Positions 61,449-64,000 of a stretch of DNA of 64,000 bases are shown here, in pieces. Position 1 is the first letter of the stretch; each line of letters starts with the position of its first letter. Below the pieces are notes generated by a model. It saw only the letters and a program-made list of their open reading frames with translations. It was not told where the DNA came from and searched no databases. Made by a program: the position numbers and the translations under genes. Source of the stretch: Pararhizobium sp. (GTDB lineage Bacteria; Pseudomonadota; Alphaproteobacteria; Rhizobiales; Rhizobiaceae); the NCBI GenBank assembly GCA_017794825.1, contig CP051237.1, positions 372,001-436,000 of the forward strand, read 5' to 3'.

Positions 61449-62999
61449 TCAGCCATGCGCTACCGGAAGCGCCACGAACCGGCTGCTGTTTTCGTTCCGC
61501 AACTGAAACAGCACTGCCTTTCGGCCCTGCTCTCCGGCTTCTTCAACGGCTTTGGCGATGTCCTCGACCGAGCCGACCCTGGCGTTGTTGACAGCGACGA
61601 TGACATCGCCCTGCCGCATGCCGCGTTCGGCGGCCGGGCTGTCGGGATCAACCGAAGTGATCGTCAATCCTTCGCCGTCTTCAGCGGGCTGCACCGTCAG
61701 GCCGAACTCCTCGAGTTCGTCGCCCATGCTGGGTTTGCCCGGCGTTTCGCCGTCGTCTGATGCAGCGGCGGCTGTTTCTTCCAGCTCGCCGATTTCGACC
61801 GAGATGATCTTGCTGCCGCCCTGGCGCCAGACAGTGATGTCGGTCTTGTCGCCCGGCTCTTCGCTCGCGATCCTTCGGGCAAGGTCCTGCGGGCTTTCAA
61901 TGACGTCGCCATTGACGGCCGTCACCACGTCGCCGGACTTCAGGCCTGCGCGTTCTGCGGGCGAGTCCTTCTGCGGCTCGGTGATGAGGGCGCCCTTGGC
62001 TTCGGCCAGTCCGAGGGACTCCGCAATATCGGCGGAAACCGGCTGGATCTGGACGCCAAGCCAGCCGCGCTCGACATTGCCGTCGTCTATCAGGTCGGTG
62101 ACAACCTCATGGGCAAGCGCCGCCGGAATGGCGAAGGCGATGCCGACATTGCCGCCGGAAGGCGAGAAGATGGCGGTGTTCACGCCGATGACCTCGCCGC
62201 GCAGGTTGAAGGTCGGACCGCCTGAGTTGCCGTGGTTGACGGCGGCGTCCACCTGAATGAAGTCGTCATAGGGACCGGCGCCGATGTCGCGGCCGCGGCC
62301 GGAGACGATGCCGGCGGTCACCGTTCCGCCAAGACCGAACGGGTTGCCGACTGCCACGACCCAGTCGCCGATGCGCGTCTTGTCGTCACTGGCGAATTCG
62401 ACATAGGGAAAGTCGCGGTCGCCGCTGACTTTGAGAACCGCAAGATCGGTGCGGGCGTCCTTGCCGATCAGTTCCGCGTCGAGTTCGGTTCCGTCATCGA
62501 GAACCACCTCGAATTCGGTTCCCTTGTCGACGACGTGATTGTTGGTGACCAGCAGGCCGTCTTCCGAGATGAAGAAGCCCGAGCCCTGGGCGATCGGCCG
62601 GGCGCGCTTGCTCCAGCGATCGTTCTTTTCCTTGTCGCGCTGGCTGAACTGCTCCTGGTCGTCATCGTCGAACGGGCTTCCGCGGAACTCCTTGAAGAAC
62701 TTCTTCATGGGATGGTCGTCCGGCAGATTGTCCATGCCGGGAATGCCGAAGCCTCCGCGATTTGCAACGGGGCGCAGGTTCGACTTCACACGCACGGAAA
62801 CGACGGCCGGCGAAACCGCCTCCACAACGTCCGCGAAGCTCGGCATCACTGCCGGCGCCTCGACCTTGACCGCGTCGGCCCGCGCCTGCTCCAGGAGCGG
62901 CGGAACACCGGCCGCGGCGACGATCGCCCCCAGGCCAAGAACCGCGGTTGACGTCAAAAGTCTCTTTTTCGTGGATGTCTTGAAACCACTGTGTCGCAT
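61449..62999 (-). CDS. degP: Do-like periplasmic serine protease/chaperone
   Basis: 516 residues from the ATG at 62999, after GAGGA; the open frame to 63122 has no membrane-export logic before it. Signal/anchor segment about 14-40 (LLTSTAVLGLGAIVAAAGVP). Trypsin-like domain with H155 (TNNHVV), D185 (ARTDLAVL) and S259 (NHGNSGGP). Two PDZ domains follow (~300-390 and ~425-510), the last with LTITSVDPDSPAAERGMRQG. It degrades or refolds misfolded envelope proteins. 209 bases separate it from the regulator gene, which it may control or be controlled by. Confidence 0.96.
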   Translation of the reverse strand: MRHSGFKTSTKKRLLTSTAVLGLGAIVAAAGVPPLLEQARADAVKVEAPAVMPSFADVVEAVSPAVVSVRVKSNLRPVANRGGFGIPGMDNLPDDHPMKKFFKEFRGSPFDDDDQEQFSQRDKEKNDRWSKRARPIAQGSGFFISEDGLLVTNNHVVDKGTEFEVVLDDGTELDAELIGKDARTDLAVLKVSGDRDFPYVEFASDDKTRIGDWVVAVGNPFGLGGTVTAGIVSGRGRDIGAGPYDDFIQVDAAVNHGNSGGPTFNLRGEVIGVNTAIFSPSGGNVGIAFAIPAALAHEVVTDLIDDGNVERGWLGVQIQPVSADIAESLGLAEAKGALITEPQKDSPAERAGLKSGDVVTAVNGDVIESPQDLARRIASEEPGDKTDITVWRQGGSKIISVEIGELEETAAAASDDGETPGKPSMGDELEEFGLTVQPAEDGEGLTITSVDPDSPAAERGMRQGDVIVAVNNARVGSVEDIAKAVEEAGEQGRKAVLFQLRNENSSRFVALPVAHG

Positions 63000-63222
63000 C
63001 TGGAATTCCTCTGCTTGTCGCATATTCGATGAGACAAGAAGTATGCGCTGCAACATTACGGGAGGCTGGCTGGAACATGAACTTTTGGTAAGGTTGCAGT
63101 TCTTGCCAAGTATTGGCGCCATCAGAGACAGAAAAACGGCGCAACCAGCGCAATCGGTTTGACCAAAACGCCATCACTGACCCATATAGCCATCATTGAA
63201 AACAACAGGCGGGGCTTGCGCC

Positions 63223-64000
63223 ATGAAAGGTCTTCTTCTGCGGCAGGGAGGGTTAGCCGAAAAGGCGGAATCGCTTGGCGCGCATTTCGACCGGCCTGGC
63301 GACTATCTGGAGCTGGGAGAAATTCCGACACCAAAGCCGGGGCCCGGACAGGTCCTGATCAAGATGCGGCGGGCGACAATCAACCCGTCCGACATCGCCT
63401 TTGTGAAGGGGATCTACGGGCAACCGCGCATCGAGGGAAAACCGGCGGGCTTTGAAGGCGTGGGCGTCGTCGTTGACGCTGGTCCAGGCTTGTTCGGCAA
63501 GTTCCTCAAAGGGCGCGACGTGGGGTTTTACGCGACCCCGGACGGATCCGGCACCTGGGCCGAATATGCGGTGACACAGGCAATGCTGGCCTTGCCCTTG
63601 AAAAAAGGCCTCGCGGATCGGGACGCTGCCGGGTTGATCGTCAATCCGGTGACGGCGGTCGCCATGCTGGACATGGTGAAGCCGGGAACGGCCTTCGTTT
63701 TCTCGGCCGCCGCCAGCCAGTTGGGCAAGCTGATGGCGGGGCTGGCGAAAGATCAGGGCAAGCGCATGATCGCGCTGGTGCGCCGCGAGGCGCCCGTGGC
63801 CATGCTGAAGGATCTTGGCGCCGCATATGTGTTGAACGAATCGGATGCGGACTACAAAACGGATCTGGCGAAGGTCCTCGAGAAGGAGAAGCCGGTCATC
63901 TTCCTCGACGCAGTCGCCGGGCACAGGAGCGCGCAGACCCACAACATGATGGGCGACCGGGCGCGGTGGGTCATTTACGGCAGACTTGACGACTCGCCCG
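63223..64000 (+). CDS. NADPH:quinone-reductase-like oxidoreductase, 5' part (3' end outside window)
   Basis: The frame is open from the ATG at 63223 to the window edge (259 full codons seen). Medium-chain dehydrogenase without structural zinc: begins MKGLLLRQGGLAEKAESLGA, then PKPGPGQVLIKMRRATINPS, GKPAGFEGVGVVVDAG and a Rossmann region AFVFSAAASQLGKLMAGLAK, which has A-x-x-Q-L-G in place of the usual nucleotide-binding GxGGVG. It likely reduces a quinone or enone with NADPH. Divergent from degP. Confidence 0.85.
   Translation, partial: MKGLLLRQGGLAEKAESLGAHFDRPGDYLELGEIPTPKPGPGQVLIKMRRATINPSDIAFVKGIYGQPRIEGKPAGFEGVGVVVDAGPGLFGKFLKGRDVGFYATPDGSGTWAEYAVTQAMLALPLKKGLADRDAAGLIVNPVTAVAMLDMVKPGTAFVFSAAASQLGKLMAGLAKDQGKRMIALVRREAPVAMLKDLGAAYVLNESDADYKTDLAKVLEKEKPVIFLDAVAGHRSAQTHNMMGDRARWVIYGRLDDSP

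Overview
The window looks like a chromosome segment of a Hyphomicrobiales (Rhizobiales) alphaproteobacterium. The reasons are two Omp2-type porins that keep the rhizobial/Brucella signature, an rpsU with a TTG start, a PleC/PdhS-like kinase preceded by a perfect CtrA box, a LiuR-type box before ETF-ubiquinone oxidoreductase, a possible iron-responsive TGA-N9-TCA box, and a degP - OmpR regulator - kinase - glnE cluster. Genus cannot be fixed from the sequence alone.

Layout. 1-7.9 kb is a decayed prophage tail and lysis region: the 3' part of a tail-spike-like gene, two small membrane proteins on the other strand, a class III nucleotide cyclase, then an overlapping endolysin (GH108), GTA-type 3-TM holin and coiled-coil membrane protein. 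Beyond it lie an unknown membrane protein, an SRAP (YedK) protein, a lipoprotein, a 5'-half tRNA-Ser(GCU) remnant inside nested inverted repeats, and a broken second copy of the last lysis gene. 7.9-12.2 kb has a glycine-rich secreted protein, a diguanylate cyclase, a Ca2+/Na+ antiporter, a cold-shock protein and ribosomal protein S21. 12.2-17.1 kb is a porin locus: two near-identical porins facing each other around a tyrosine recombinase, plus a truncated third porin. 17.2-26.4 kb is mainly core metabolism and transport (GST, AMP nucleosidase, ETF-QO, uracil-DNA glycosylase, two MFS carriers).

26.4-33.9 kb is a coherent sugar-acid catabolic locus: uxuB-uxuA on one strand, and on the other a GntR regulator, a complete TRAP transporter (dctPQM) and an L-idonate/L-gulonate 5-dehydrogenase-like gene. 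Together they could import a hexonate such as L-gulonate, oxidise it to D-fructuronate, reduce that to D-mannonate and dehydrate it to 2-keto-3-deoxygluconate. 33.9-37.3 kb has a DMT transporter and an orphan form II CoxL-like molybdoenzyme large subunit. pepN and a PleC-like sensor kinase follow.

42.7-56.2 kb is an accessory block between the PleC-like gene and glnE. It holds a winged-helix/TPR regulator, a DUF1254 protein, a DUF930 protein, a TetR/SDR pair, a FecA-FecB-FecI-FecR-like iron uptake and signalling set (no permease or ATPase in view), a PPOX flavoprotein, a fragment of a second FecR, and a KptA RNA 2'-phosphotransferase. 56.2-63.0 kb (minus strand) is degP - response regulator - sensor kinase - glnE, and the window ends in a quinone-oxidoreductase-like gene that runs off the edge.

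No CRISPR array, rRNA gene, complete tRNA gene or recognisable insertion-sequence transposase was seen. Nothing is convincingly a wholly new system. The most unusual structures are the invertible-looking porin/recombinase locus with a start codon locked in a hairpin, the two places where an accessory gene is bracketed by about 85% identical fragments of neighbouring sequence, and a tandem hairpin element upstream of porin 1.
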